From: Planctomycetota bacterium
GTDB lineage: Bacteria; Planctomycetota; Planctomycetia; Pirellulales; Lacipirellulaceae
Assembly (NCBI GenBank): GCA_029781135.1
Contig: JAKOXH010000006.1
Span: forward strand, 212,830 to 276,829
DNA: 64,000 nt
Direction: 5' to 3'
Part shown: in pieces, positions 1-9,315 of the stretch
How the letters are laid out: every line of letters begins with the position of its first letter
Position numbering within the stretch: the first letter of the stretch is position 1
Program-made: the position numbers and the translations under genes
Notes under the pieces: model-generated
Database searches by the model: none
The model's input: the letters and a program-made list of their open reading frames with translations, nothing else
Told to the model about the DNA's origin: nothing

Positions 1-248
1 ACATATTGGTAAGGCGCGAGTGCTTTGGTTGGGGTGCGGGGGCGACGGCAGCAATTTGCCGCACGGACGCCGGTAAACCATTGGTGGGAAAGCACTTATG
101 GCCGGCAGGCAGCGAGCGCAGAGTCCAGCCATCAGTCAGAATCGGTAACTTGCGTCGCCTCAATAGAATGAGAATTGGCGGTTTAACTCGTCCGGTGCTA
201 GCAAATCGGCGGCGTTTTGGAAGCTTTTGAGGACTTTGAGGATCATTC
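1..248. other. Leading stretch without a recognisable gene
   Basis: No convincing gene was found. A 74-codon open frame at 6-230 has no ribosome binding site, no recognisable motif and a composition like frame noise in GC-rich DNA. The last 40 bases hold GAGGAT-like purine runs just before the start codon of the following gene and probably serve as its leader. Confidence 0.4.
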
Positions 249-1127
249 ATGAAGACCGAGGGTGAAGCACATCGATTGCGCGTGTTCGTCAACGAAAGCG
301 ATCGCTATCAAGGACGCCCGCTTTATGAAATGATTATCCGCGCTGCCAAGGAGAAGGGGCTGGCCGGCGCGACAGCCCTGCGCGGAATCGAGGGCTACGG
401 CGCCAGTGGCCGAGTGCACTCCGTTAAGGTGCTCCATCTTTCCGAAGATGTGCCGATTGTCGTCGAGATTTTCGATTCTGCCGAACACATCGCCGTGTTC
501 TTGCCCGTGTTGGATACGATGGTCTCCGAAGGCGCCGTGACTGTCGAGAAAGTCCATCTTGTTACCTTCCGGCGGGATCGATCGGCCGGCGAAATTGAAT
601 TTGAGGACGAAATTGGTTTGGACGATAGCGATACTTCACCACCGGCCGTCGCACCGCCAAGCACCAAGTCGAACTCGCCAGAGTTTACCGATCGCGCGCA
701 CCAAATTCTCACGGCCGCCCGCGAGACGGCGGCCAAGTCACACCATCTTTATGCGGACAGTGTCGATGTTCTCCTCGCCATGCTCTGCGAAGTTCGCGGC
801 GTAACCCAGAACGCGCTCCGCGAAGTAGGCGTCGATTGCAAGATCGTCGAGCGGTCGCTCAACGAATCGGTCAGCCGCGACGAGACGAACCCCACCTATT
901 TGAAGAACTTACTGATCAAGAGTGGCGCGGCAGCGAAATGGCTGGGCGATTCTTACATCGGTGCAGAACACCTGCTCTTGGCGCAATGCCAAATCCGGCC
1001 CAGCGCCGCCACCGATATCCTCACCCGCCTCGGCGCCCAACCACGCGATATCTGCCGGGCGGTACTCACTGCCACCGGTCACGAAGACGACTGGCAACGC
1101 TGGCTCGCCGATCATCCAGAGTTGTAG
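249..1127 (+). CDS. DUF190 domain fused to a Clp N-terminal (double repeat) domain
   Basis: 292 aa. Residues 1-115 look like DUF190: an opening strand RLRVFVNESDRY, the segment GRPLYEMIIRAAKEKGLAGATALRGIEGYG typical of the family (read here in short pieces), and a strand around PIVVEIFDS. DUF190 proteins are small, PII-like ferredoxin-fold proteins, often beside CrcB fluoride channels. After an acidic and Pro/Ser linker (about 116-140), residues 140-290 match a Clp_N double repeat: FTDRAHQILTAARETAAK, then a second copy near SYIGAEHLLLAQC. In ClpA/ClpC this domain binds adaptors or substrates, but no AAA+ module follows here. A GAGGAT sequence lies 8 bases before the ATG. The fusion suggests a ligand-sensing adaptor for a Clp protease; that role is inference. 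Confidence 0.75.
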   Translation: MKTEGEAHRLRVFVNESDRYQGRPLYEMIIRAAKEKGLAGATALRGIEGYGASGRVHSVKVLHLSEDVPIVVEIFDSAEHIAVFLPVLDTMVSEGAVTVEKVHLVTFRRDRSAGEIEFEDEIGLDDSDTSPPAVAPPSTKSNSPEFTDRAHQILTAARETAAKSHHLYADSVDVLLAMLCEVRGVTQNALREVGVDCKIVERSLNESVSRDETNPTYLKNLLIKSGAAAKWLGDSYIGAEHLLLAQCQIRPSAATDILTRLGAQPRDICRAVLTATGHEDDWQRWLADHPEL

Positions 1128-1229
1128 CTGCCAGCTCGTGAAACGCTTTGCGAGGGAACGCAATCAAAGCAACGCTCTGGGAACTGAGCCGCGCGGACGT
1201 ACGGCAAAGATATGAGTCGATCCAGGGAA

Positions 1230-2186
1230 CTATCCGCAATTGTGCTCTTGCCAGATCTCACGAAGCTCGTCGATCTCCAGCGGAGGGTCGCTTGTGTGCA
1301 GCATCGCGTGGCAATTAGGGCAAACAGGCGCCAAATCAGAAGCCGGATTCAAGCGATATTGCGACTTGCGAAGTGACAGCGGTTTTCGGTGACGTACGTG
1401 GATGAAACCATCTCCGATTTCACCATAGCTCTTGCTGAAGTTGAAGCCGCACACGCTGCAATTGCAGCCCGACTTCTGCAAGCAGGCGGCTCTCGCCTTG
1501 GGATCGCGCTCGTATCGATTCACCCGAACCTGAGAGACGGCTCCCTCGATATAATCTCCATCGGTGGACAGTTCGCCAGAAAAGTTTTGATCTGCCGTGA
1601 TTTGTCTTCGGGCTGGCATTAGCGCCTTATTGTCGGGTGACGATGCGATCGCATCCTTCGGCATCGTTGCGTCCGTGGGAGTGTCCGCCTTCCGTTTCGC
1701 GTACCCTTTGTCAATGAGATAGTTCACATACTCACGGACCTTCTCTAACGAGTACCCAGTTTTCGTGCAGATCTGCCGGACGGATATAATCGGATTTCGT
1801 TCGAGCACGTCATCAATCTTTGGCTCCCACACTTTGCGGGTGGACGGCGGGCGCTCGACAATAATTTTAGTATTCCGTGGCAATCTACGAATCTGCTCAG
1901 CGAGCTGCCTGTTGGCGCTGGGATTATCCCCCTTTTGCGGATTCTTGACATAATTTGGGATGCCAGGGATGACGTAGTACCCTTTACGCACGTAACGCGC
2001 GACCGTTTCTAATCCACCGCTGCCCGCGCCGAAACGGTCGTATATGTCACCAGTTGTTGCACCAGCCGCTACGGCTTTTTCTAAGTCCCTCCACTTCTGC
2101 GCCTTATTGCCGACAGGATTTGGTCTCAAAGAGACAATTACATCTTCCTCGCTCATCACAAGATCATTCGTCGAGCGTTTCGGCAT
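1230..2186 (-). CDS. HNH endonuclease-like protein (McrA-like C-terminus)
   Basis: 318 aa. The C-terminal 110 residues carry a zinc-ribbon HNH fold: a first CSVCGF pair near residue 242, the HVRHRKPLS segment with the metal-binding His, and CPNCHAMLH near the end, which supplies the second Cys pair and the catalytic-type His. The block GDYIEGAVSQVRVNRY just upstream is what usually precedes McrA-like HNH domains. The N-terminal half has two helical segments resembling winged-helix or helix-turn-helix units (around residues 30-70 and 125-160, ISVRQICTKTGYSLEKVREY). GGAGGAAT lies 8 bases before the ATG. It stands alone, with no methylase partner, so it could be a modification-dependent nuclease, a domesticated homing-type nuclease or a repair enzyme. 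Confidence 0.75.
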   Translation of the reverse strand: MPKRSTNDLVMSEEDVIVSLRPNPVGNKAQKWRDLEKAVAAGATTGDIYDRFGAGSGGLETVARYVRKGYYVIPGIPNYVKNPQKGDNPSANRQLAEQIRRLPRNTKIIVERPPSTRKVWEPKIDDVLERNPIISVRQICTKTGYSLEKVREYVNYLIDKGYAKRKADTPTDATMPKDAIASSPDNKALMPARRQITADQNFSGELSTDGDYIEGAVSQVRVNRYERDPKARAACLQKSGCNCSVCGFNFSKSYGEIGDGFIHVRHRKPLSLRKSQYRLNPASDLAPVCPNCHAMLHTSDPPLEIDELREIWQEHNCG

Positions 2187-2204
2187 AGTGTCATTCCTCC
2201 AATA

Positions 2205-2996
2205 CTATTTCCACTCGGGCTTCCGCTTCTCGACAAACGCGGCGAGGCCTTCCTGAGCGGCTTCGGTCGTGCGGGCCGTCGCGCTCATGGCGGCGCCTAC
2301 CGAAAGCTGCGTGGCCAGTTGTTCGCCGATGGTTTCGTAGAGCAGCCGCTTCGTAAGCTGCACCGATTCCGGTGCCCCGGCCGCACACTCTTCGCCAAGT
2401 TGAGCACACCGCGCCCACAATCGCGGTTCATCGATTAGCTCGTGATAAATCCCCAGTCGATGCGCTTCGTCGGCTGAATAGAGCGACGATGAAACGAGCA
2501 GCCGCGCTGCCGTTCCGCCACCCACCCGAAATGCCAGGAGCGGTGCCACGACACCGGCGATAAGACCGCGGCGCGGTTCGGGCATGCCAAACTGGGCGTT
2601 TTCGCTGGCGATCACGATATCGCTTGCCAGCACCAAGCCCGCACCGCCGGCAATCGCAGGACCATTCACGGAAGCGATGATCGGCTTCGGCAACTGCATC
2701 ATTTGCACGACAAGCTCGCAATACGCCTCGGCCGTGTCGCCCCATTCCTGGTTCTTCTCCGTCTCCGGTAGCTTGGCGGCCGCGTGCATTTCGTGAACGT
2801 CCATGCCGGCACAAAAGGCCGAGCCAGCGCCCGTGAGAACGATCGCCCGCACCCGTTTTTCCAGGTGCAGGTCGCCGAGTGCTTCGCCCAGCTGGGCCAG
2901 CATCGAACGGGTGAGCGCGTTCCGCCGTTGCGGCCGGTTGATCACGATCGTTCCAACCGCACCATTTACTTTGACATCAATCGCGTGGCTAGACAT
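2205..2996 (-). CDS. Enoyl-CoA hydratase/isomerase family protein
   Basis: 263 aa crotonase-fold protein. Seen: RPQRRNALTRSM at the N-terminus, the first oxyanion-hole segment GAGSAFCAGMDVHEM, the second segment NGPAIAGGAGLVLASDIVIA, and FGMPEPRRGLIAGVVAPLL. The position of the second catalytic Glu is occupied within the PEPRRGL stretch, as in hydratases. The C-terminal tail WGEC-like helices end in FVEKRKPEWK, which is typical. It would act on acyl-CoA thioesters in beta-oxidation or a branched-chain or aromatic acid route; the substrate cannot be told from the sequence. The ATG at 2996 is preferred to the GTG two codons upstream. Confidence 0.88.
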   Translation of the reverse strand: MSSHAIDVKVNGAVGTIVINRPQRRNALTRSMLAQLGEALGDLHLEKRVRAIVLTGAGSAFCAGMDVHEMHAAAKLPETEKNQEWGDTAEAYCELVVQMMQLPKPIIASVNGPAIAGGAGLVLASDIVIASENAQFGMPEPRRGLIAGVVAPLLAFRVGGGTAARLLVSSSLYSADEAHRLGIYHELIDEPRLWARCAQLGEECAAGAPESVQLTKRLLYETIGEQLATQLSVGAAMSATARTTEAAQEGLAAFVEKRKPEWK

Positions 2997-3050
2997 GTAC
3001 ACGTGGGGGCTGGGGGCGAGGGGCTTTGTCCTGGCATCGCGTACAAACGC

Positions 3051-3090
3051 CGTTTAGCCGCGACGCGGAGGCTTTGCGCAGCGGAGCGCG
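3051..3090 (+). repeat. CGTTTAGCC element, copy 1 (long form)
   Basis: Copy of the dispersed element CGTTTAGCCGCGACGCG, here with the spacer GAGGCTTTGCGCA before the second block GCGGAGCGCG. It lies in the divergent gap between the enoyl-CoA hydratase and the sigma factor gene. Confidence 0.85.
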
Positions 3091-3457
3091 ACGTTAGTGT
3101 TCGTTCTCAAAACACAACCCAATAGTTCATTCTCGAGCCGCGTTCAAGTTCTATGGCTCGCATTTCGACAAGCGAACCTTCCTACCGGTTCCATCCGTAT
3201 CGATTGTAGGATTTCGCGCATCGCGCGGCGAGGCGAACGTGTTGTCGGATAACAACAACGTTGCGAGCCAATTGATGCGCGAACACCACAAACGCGGTTT
3301 CGCGACCTAGCTTTCGCGTTTGCTTCTCTTCCCCAAATCTCATCCCAGCAACCACTTACGCCGCGCCGCACGGTAGCGCCGCGGTGGGTTGGCATCGAGG
3401 CTGCATTCTGCGAACGGCATCCAGCCATTTCGTTCCGACCACCGCGAGGAAGTGCCC
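3091..3457. other. Upstream region of the sigma factor gene
   Basis: About 360 bases of non-repetitive sequence without a recognisable gene. It presumably holds the promoter and leader of the downstream sigma factor gene; no clean -35/-10 pair was identified by eye. Confidence 0.4.
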
Positions 3458-5098
<1,641 letters not shown>

Positions 5099-5138
5099 TG
5101 AGTTGAGGTCTGCAAAAGTTCAGGCAGGCAATATCTTG

Positions 5139-5293
5139 CCACAGAGGTCACAGAGGACACGGAGACTGGATTTGTGATTGATGATTTAGTGATTGACGAT
5201 TGAAATTCTTTATGAACTGTTCGTCTTCCAAATCTCAAATCATAAATCGTCAATCTCAAATCCACCCCTCGGTGCTCTCTGTGACCTCTGTGG
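5139..5293. repeat. Nested inverted repeat (CACAGAGG family)
   Basis: Outer arms CCACAGAGGTCACAGAGGAC (from 5139) and GTGCTCTCTGTGACCTCTGTGG (to 5293) are inverted copies built of an 8-9 base periodic unit. Inside them is a second, AT-rich pair of arms, GATTTGTGATTGATGATTTA against AAATCGTCAATCTCAAATC. The whole folds as a long hairpin with a loop of about 40 bases. No coding potential was seen. Confidence 0.8.
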
Positions 5294-5350
5294 CTCAAAT
5301 TCCATTTCCATTCGAGGAATAACGCCTCCGGTTCCCTCCTCCCGCCCGGC

Positions 5351-5406
5351 AAGTGTGCCACCCGTCTCGTCCCCACCTCTCGGGGCTGGTGGCACACTTC
5401 TTTTTT
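5351..5406 (+). terminator. Hairpin with T-tract, candidate terminator
   Basis: AAGTGTGCCACC and GGTGGCACACTT form a perfect 12-bp stem around a loop that is itself partly self-complementary (CCCC/GGGG). The stem is followed directly by C and six Ts. It sits 250 bases after the sigma factor gene, so it may end that transcript, but it also resembles another interspersed repeat. Confidence 0.5.
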
Positions 5407-5501
5407 GCGCCGCGATCAAGACACGGAGTCGTGTTTCCAGCACTCTTTCTTCCGCGCTGGTGTAATCGGTGTCATTTCTAGGGTCTCACGCCTCCGTGGG
5501 G

Positions 5502-5507
5502 TATAAT
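5502..5507 (+). promoter_or_regulatory. Candidate -10 hexamer TATAAT
   Basis: A perfect TATAAT lies 44 bases before the start codon of the small exported protein at 5551. The -35 region 17 bases upstream is weak (TAGGGT), so this is only a candidate. Confidence 0.35.
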
Positions 5508-5550
5508 CGATGGCGCGCGTTACCAGTCTTTCGTTAGCAAGGAGATAGCC

Positions 5551-6093
5551 ATGAGGAAGAGGTTGAGCCGACCGATTTTGGTTGCATTCGTGCTTGTTCT
5601 TTCGATTTGGTACCCAACTCGCGTGGATTCGCAGGTTCCGAGTAAAGTCCCCAACGTGATGCACAAATTCTCGGTTGAGGAAATCGGAAAAACAGTAGTG
5701 CTCATCGGTCGGCTGGGGATGCCCCTCGGTGAAAAAATGGAAATTGCCGGTTATTGGCATATGCCAAAACGCGATCAAAAAGACGGTTCAATACGTTTCA
5801 TAGTTACGACAGTGAACCGAAAGCAGTTAGCCAATCCTGTCGAATTCAGTCATGAACAGGTTCAGTTCATGGACGCTAACCACCACAATGTAGTTCCCGA
5901 ATTCAAATCACAGCCGGCGTTGGACGGACAGCGTTGGACGTTGACTGCCTACGAAACCGGCAGAATTCAAATCACTCCAGACGAATACTATTCTAAGTCG
6001 CCAGTTTTTCCAGTTGTTCAGGTACCATACTACACGAGGCCGTTCACGTCCGAACTCGTTAGTGTGGTGATGCGACAAGAGTCGCAGAAGTAG
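5551..6093 (+). CDS. Small exported protein of unknown function
   Basis: 180 aa. An AAGGAG ribosome binding site lies 7 bases before the ATG. Residues 1-27 form a signal peptide: a basic start (MRKRLSRP), a hydrophobic stretch ILVAFVLVLSIW and a plausible cleavage site after VDS. The mature part is soluble, with alternating strands such as GKTVVLIGRLGMPLGEKMEI and WTLTAYETGRIQITPDEYY, suggesting a small beta-rich periplasmic domain. No catalytic motif, Cys pair or membrane segment was recognised. It stands alone between the sigma factor and the glycolate oxidase operon, and its codon use is less GC-biased than its neighbours, which may mean recent arrival. Confidence 0.65.
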   Translation: MRKRLSRPILVAFVLVLSIWYPTRVDSQVPSKVPNVMHKFSVEEIGKTVVLIGRLGMPLGEKMEIAGYWHMPKRDQKDGSIRFIVTTVNRKQLANPVEFSHEQVQFMDANHHNVVPEFKSQPALDGQRWTLTAYETGRIQITPDEYYSKSPVFPVVQVPYYTRPFTSELVSVVMRQESQK

Positions 6094-6145
6094 CGGTGAT
6101 CGTAATCACGGACGCCGCAACGTGTAAAATGATCCTCACCATCTT

Positions 6146-6174
6146 TTTACTTCGTGCGCCGAATTATCTATAAT
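6146..6174 (+). promoter_or_regulatory. Candidate sigma-70 promoter for glcD
   Basis: TTTACT and TATAAT are separated by exactly 17 bases, with the -10 ending 36 bases before the glcD start codon. Both boxes are close to the housekeeping consensus. Confidence 0.5.
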
Positions 6175-6209
6175 CAAGATTTTCCAGCGCACTCTAATCT
6201 TCTCGCCCT

Positions 6210-7655
6210 ATGCTCGCGACGGATGCATCAGCGCTTCAACTCGTCGGCGAACTTCGCCGGTTGCTCGGGGCGGATCGTGTGCTCGATGCCCACTCCGACC
6301 TCGCGGTCTACGAGTGCGATGCGTTCGTGATCGAAAAGCACTGCCCGGCCGTGGCCGTGTTTCCCAAAACGACGGCCGAAGTGGCCGCCATCGTGCGGCT
6401 GTGCAACGAGCGTGGCGTGCCGTTCGTGCCACGCGGCGCCGGCACGAGCCTTTCGGGCGGCGGCCTGCCGGTGGGCGGCGGCGTGATGATCGTCCTCACC
6501 CAGATGCGCGAAATCCTCGAAGTGAACTTGCGCGATCGCTACGCGGTCGTCGAACCGGGCATCGTGAACGCCAGTTTGAACCGGCGGCTCGCGAACACCG
6601 GCTTCCACTATGCACCCGATCCATCGAGCCAAGGGGCGTGTACGATCGGCGGCAACACGGCCACGAACGCCGGCGGCCCCCACACGCTGAAGTACGGCGT
6701 GACCGTGAATCATGTGCTCGGCGTGGAACTGGTGACCGCCGATGGCGAGATCATGCAGATCGGCGGTCCGGTCGATAGCTCACCTGGGCCCGACCTGGTG
6801 GGCACGATCGTCGGCGGCGAGGGCACGCTGGGTATCGTGACCAAAGTGTGGGTCCGGCTCACGCGCAATCCGCAAAACGTCCGCACGATGCTCGGCGTCT
6901 TCGAGTCGGTCGACGACGCCACGCAGGCGATCAGTTCGATCATCGGCGCCGGCATCATTCCCGCCGCCCTCGAAATGATGGACCAGGGCATTTTGGTGGC
7001 GGTCGAAGCCGCTTTCCATTTTGGCTTTCCGCTGGATGCCGAGGCGATCCTGCTGATTGAAGTCGATGGGCTGGAGGTCGGCCTCGACGCTCAGCGCGAT
7101 CGCATCACCGAAATCTGTCGCCAACATCGCGCGCGAGAAGTTCGTTTTGCCAAGGACGCCAAGGAACGGCTGCAACTGTGGAAAGCCCGCAAACAGGCGT
7201 TTGGTGCGATCGGCCGGTTGAGCCCGAGTTATTGCACGCAGGATGGCGTCGTGCCTCGGTCGAAACTGCCCCATATTTTGCAGCGGATTCGAGCGATTGG
7301 CCAGAAGTACGACATCAAGATCGTCAACGTCTTCCACGCCGGCGACGGCAATTTGCACCCGATCCTGCTCTTCGACGAACGGCACCCCGACCAGGTGAAA
7401 CGAGTGCTCGACGCCAGCGGTGAGATCCTCACCGAATGTTTGGAATGCGGCGGCAGCGTGACGGGCGAGCATGGCATCGGCCTGGAAAAAATCAGCTTCA
7501 TGAACCGTATGTTCACGAGCGACGACCTGGAAGTCATGCAGCGCCTGCGCGACGCACTCAACCCCGGCGGCCTGCTCAGCCCGGGCAAATTACTGCCGAC
7601 CGCCGGCGCCTGCGGCATGGAACAAATCCATCCCGGCCGCCAAGCGGCGTTGTGA
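6210..7655 (+). CDS. glcD: Glycolate oxidase subunit GlcD-like FAD oxidase
   Basis: 481 aa, the usual GlcD length. The N-terminal PCMH-type FAD domain shows PRGAGTSLSGGGLP (pyrophosphate loop), TIGGNTATNAGGPHTLKYG, and GGEGTLGIVTKVWVRL. The C-terminal FAD-oxidase domain ends with VFHAGDGNLHPILL and VTGEHGIGLEKISFM, which carry the His residues of the active site. It oxidises glycolate (or D-lactate/2-hydroxyglutarate) to the 2-oxo acid using FAD. It is the first gene of a glcD-glcE-glcF operon in which both internal gaps are filled with inverted repeats. The substrate is inferred from the three-subunit arrangement; D-lactate is the main alternative. Confidence 0.9.
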   Translation: MLATDASALQLVGELRRLLGADRVLDAHSDLAVYECDAFVIEKHCPAVAVFPKTTAEVAAIVRLCNERGVPFVPRGAGTSLSGGGLPVGGGVMIVLTQMREILEVNLRDRYAVVEPGIVNASLNRRLANTGFHYAPDPSSQGACTIGGNTATNAGGPHTLKYGVTVNHVLGVELVTADGEIMQIGGPVDSSPGPDLVGTIVGGEGTLGIVTKVWVRLTRNPQNVRTMLGVFESVDDATQAISSIIGAGIIPAALEMMDQGILVAVEAAFHFGFPLDAEAILLIEVDGLEVGLDAQRDRITEICRQHRAREVRFAKDAKERLQLWKARKQAFGAIGRLSPSYCTQDGVVPRSKLPHILQRIRAIGQKYDIKIVNVFHAGDGNLHPILLFDERHPDQVKRVLDASGEILTECLECGGSVTGEHGIGLEKISFMNRMFTSDDLEVMQRLRDALNPGGLLSPGKLLPTAGACGMEQIHPGRQAAL

Positions 7656-7674
7656 AGTTGGGAACGTTTATCTT

Positions 7675-7808
7675 AACCACAAAGGACACGAAGGACACAA
7701 AGGAAGAGGAGAATGTTGAATGCACCATGTTTCCAGTGAAGGCGAGTCGCGGATTTCACATTCGGTATTCCGCACTTGCTCTTAGTGATCTTCGTGCTCT
7801 TTGTGGTT
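7675..7808. repeat. Inverted repeat (CACAAAGGACACGAAGG family)
   Basis: The left arm AACCACAAAGGACACGAAGG and right arm TTCGTGCTCTTTGTGGTT are inverted copies made of a 9-base periodic unit. They span the gap between glcD and glcE. If read through, the left arm translates as the TTKDTKDTK motif. Confidence 0.8.
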
Positions 7809-7816
7809 CAATTTGA

Positions 7817-9115
7817 ATGTCAGCCATACTAAAGAAAGCGACCTCGCCATCTGCGGCGGCATTGAATACGCAAGCCGACGTCGCGGAGGCGGTGCGCGCT
7901 GCGTATTCGTCGGCGGAAGGATTGTGCCCGGTCGGCGGTCGAACGGCCTTGGACTTCGGCGGTAAGTTGCCCAGCGCGTCACGGCAGCTAGATCTCACCG
8001 GCCTCAATCGCATTGTCGATTACACGCCGCGCGACATGACGATCCTGGTCGAAGCCGGCGTGCGGATGGCCGATCTCGCGGCCACGTTGGCCACCGAAGG
8101 ACAGCAATTGCCGATCGATGTGCCTCGGGCAAGTGAAGCGACCATCGGCGGCACCGTGGCGACCAACTGGTGCGGCCCGCGCCGTTATGGACACGGTACC
8201 ATCCGCGATTACGTCATTGGCATTAACGCGGTCGATGGTCGCGGCGTCGCGTTCAAAGGCGGTGGCCGCGTGGTAAAGAACGTCGCCGGCTACGACTTCT
8301 GCAAGCTGCTCACCGGTTCGCTGGGCACGCTCGGCGTCATCACTCAACTCGCACTCAAGGTGAAGCCGCAGCCGGAGTGCGTGGCAACCGTCGTCGCCGA
8401 TTGTGCCGACTTGAGTGTCGCCGAAGCGGCGCTCGACCGGCTTGCGATGCTTGAAGCGCCGCCGGCTGCCATCGATCTATTGATTGGCGAGGCGTGGGGC
8501 GACGCCGCTGGGGGCTCGCCTGCGGCTCGACCCCAGCCACCCGCTTCGACAATCCGCAATCCGCAATCCGCAATCCGAAATCAGCTCGCCGTTCGCATCG
8601 AAGGTACGGAGGTCGAAGCCCGCTGGCTCGCCGACCGAACTCAGACCGAATGTGCTGCTGCCGGCGCGGGCAGCAGCCGTGTGCTCTCGACGGAGGAAGC
8701 TGCCAAACTTTGGAGCCGTCAGGTCGAATTCTCCGATCGCGGAGCTGGCGATAGCGATGACGCCTCGCCAATGGTGCTGCAAAGCATCGTGCCGCCCAGC
8801 TCGGTTGTCGAGATCATCTCGAAGCTACTGGCCGCCGATCCCGCCTGCGCAATTCAGGCTCACGCCGCCAGCGGCATCATCACGGCCCGCTTCAAGGAAT
8901 TTTCTCACGGCGATTTAACGACGCTCTTAGCCGGCAAGTTGCGCCCCGCCGCCGTACGACTGGGCGGCAGTGCCATCGTTGTGCGCGGTTCGCTCGACGG
9001 CCTCACGCCACATTTAGCCTGGGGCGGCCGCAACGACGCCGTCGTGCTGCTCGAACGCATCAAACAGAAGTTTGACCCGAAGGGGATTCTGAACCCTGGG
9101 CGATACGTGTTTTAG
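7817..9115 (+). CDS. glcE: Glycolate oxidase subunit GlcE-like FAD-binding protein
   Basis: 432 aa; GlcE proteins are usually about 350-410. The FAD-binding domain is clear: CPVGGRTALDFGGKLP, DMTILVEAGVRMADLAATL, TIGGTVATNWCGPRRYGHG, VKNVAGYDFCKLLTGSLGTLG. The end KFDPKGILNPGRYVF is the standard GlcE/GlcD C-terminus. It forms the second flavin-domain subunit of the glycolate oxidase complex with GlcD and GlcF. Residues about 228-256 are an insertion of repeat DNA in frame: a GGSPAARPQPP stretch followed by IRNPQSAIRN from CAATCCGCAATCCG repeats. It falls in a loop after the cap-like segment, so the protein may still fold. Confidence 0.88.
   Translation: MSAILKKATSPSAAALNTQADVAEAVRAAYSSAEGLCPVGGRTALDFGGKLPSASRQLDLTGLNRIVDYTPRDMTILVEAGVRMADLAATLATEGQQLPIDVPRASEATIGGTVATNWCGPRRYGHGTIRDYVIGINAVDGRGVAFKGGGRVVKNVAGYDFCKLLTGSLGTLGVITQLALKVKPQPECVATVVADCADLSVAEAALDRLAMLEAPPAAIDLLIGEAWGDAAGGSPAARPQPPASTIRNPQSAIRNQLAVRIEGTEVEARWLADRTQTECAAAGAGSSRVLSTEEAAKLWSRQVEFSDRGAGDSDDASPMVLQSIVPPSSVVEIISKLLAADPACAIQAHAASGIITARFKEFSHGDLTTLLAGKLRPAAVRLGGSAIVVRGSLDGLTPHLAWGGRNDAVVLLERIKQKFDPKGILNPGRYVF
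8500..8585. repeat. Repeat insertion inside glcE
   Basis: Two repeat types lie in tandem: GGGGGCTCGCCTGCGGCTCG..CCCCAGCC (partly self-complementary), then 3.5 units of CAATCCG at 8550-8576. The reading frame of glcE is kept. Confidence 0.7.
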
Positions 9116-9178
9116 AGAGTTCCCGAAAGAATGAACAATCGCCAAAGTTGATTGAGTGGAGAAATGGTAGCGCTGGCG

Positions 9179-9308
9179 AATGAAAAATGAGAAATGCAAA
9201 ATGCACATTGCGGACACTACATCGTCGTTTTTCATTTTGCCTTGAACATTTTGCATTTTGCATTTCCCTCTTAAGCTTCTTGGTGTCCTTCGTGTCCTTC
9301 GTGGTGAA
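9179..9308. repeat. Composite inverted repeat between glcE and glcF
   Basis: Inner arms AATGAAAAATGAGAAATGC and GCATTTTGCATTTCCC face each other. On the right they are followed by a half copy of the CACGAAGGACAC family (CTTGGTGTCCTTCGTGTCC). The left outer arm is missing, so this is a damaged copy. Confidence 0.7.
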
Positions 9309-9315
9309 CAAATAA

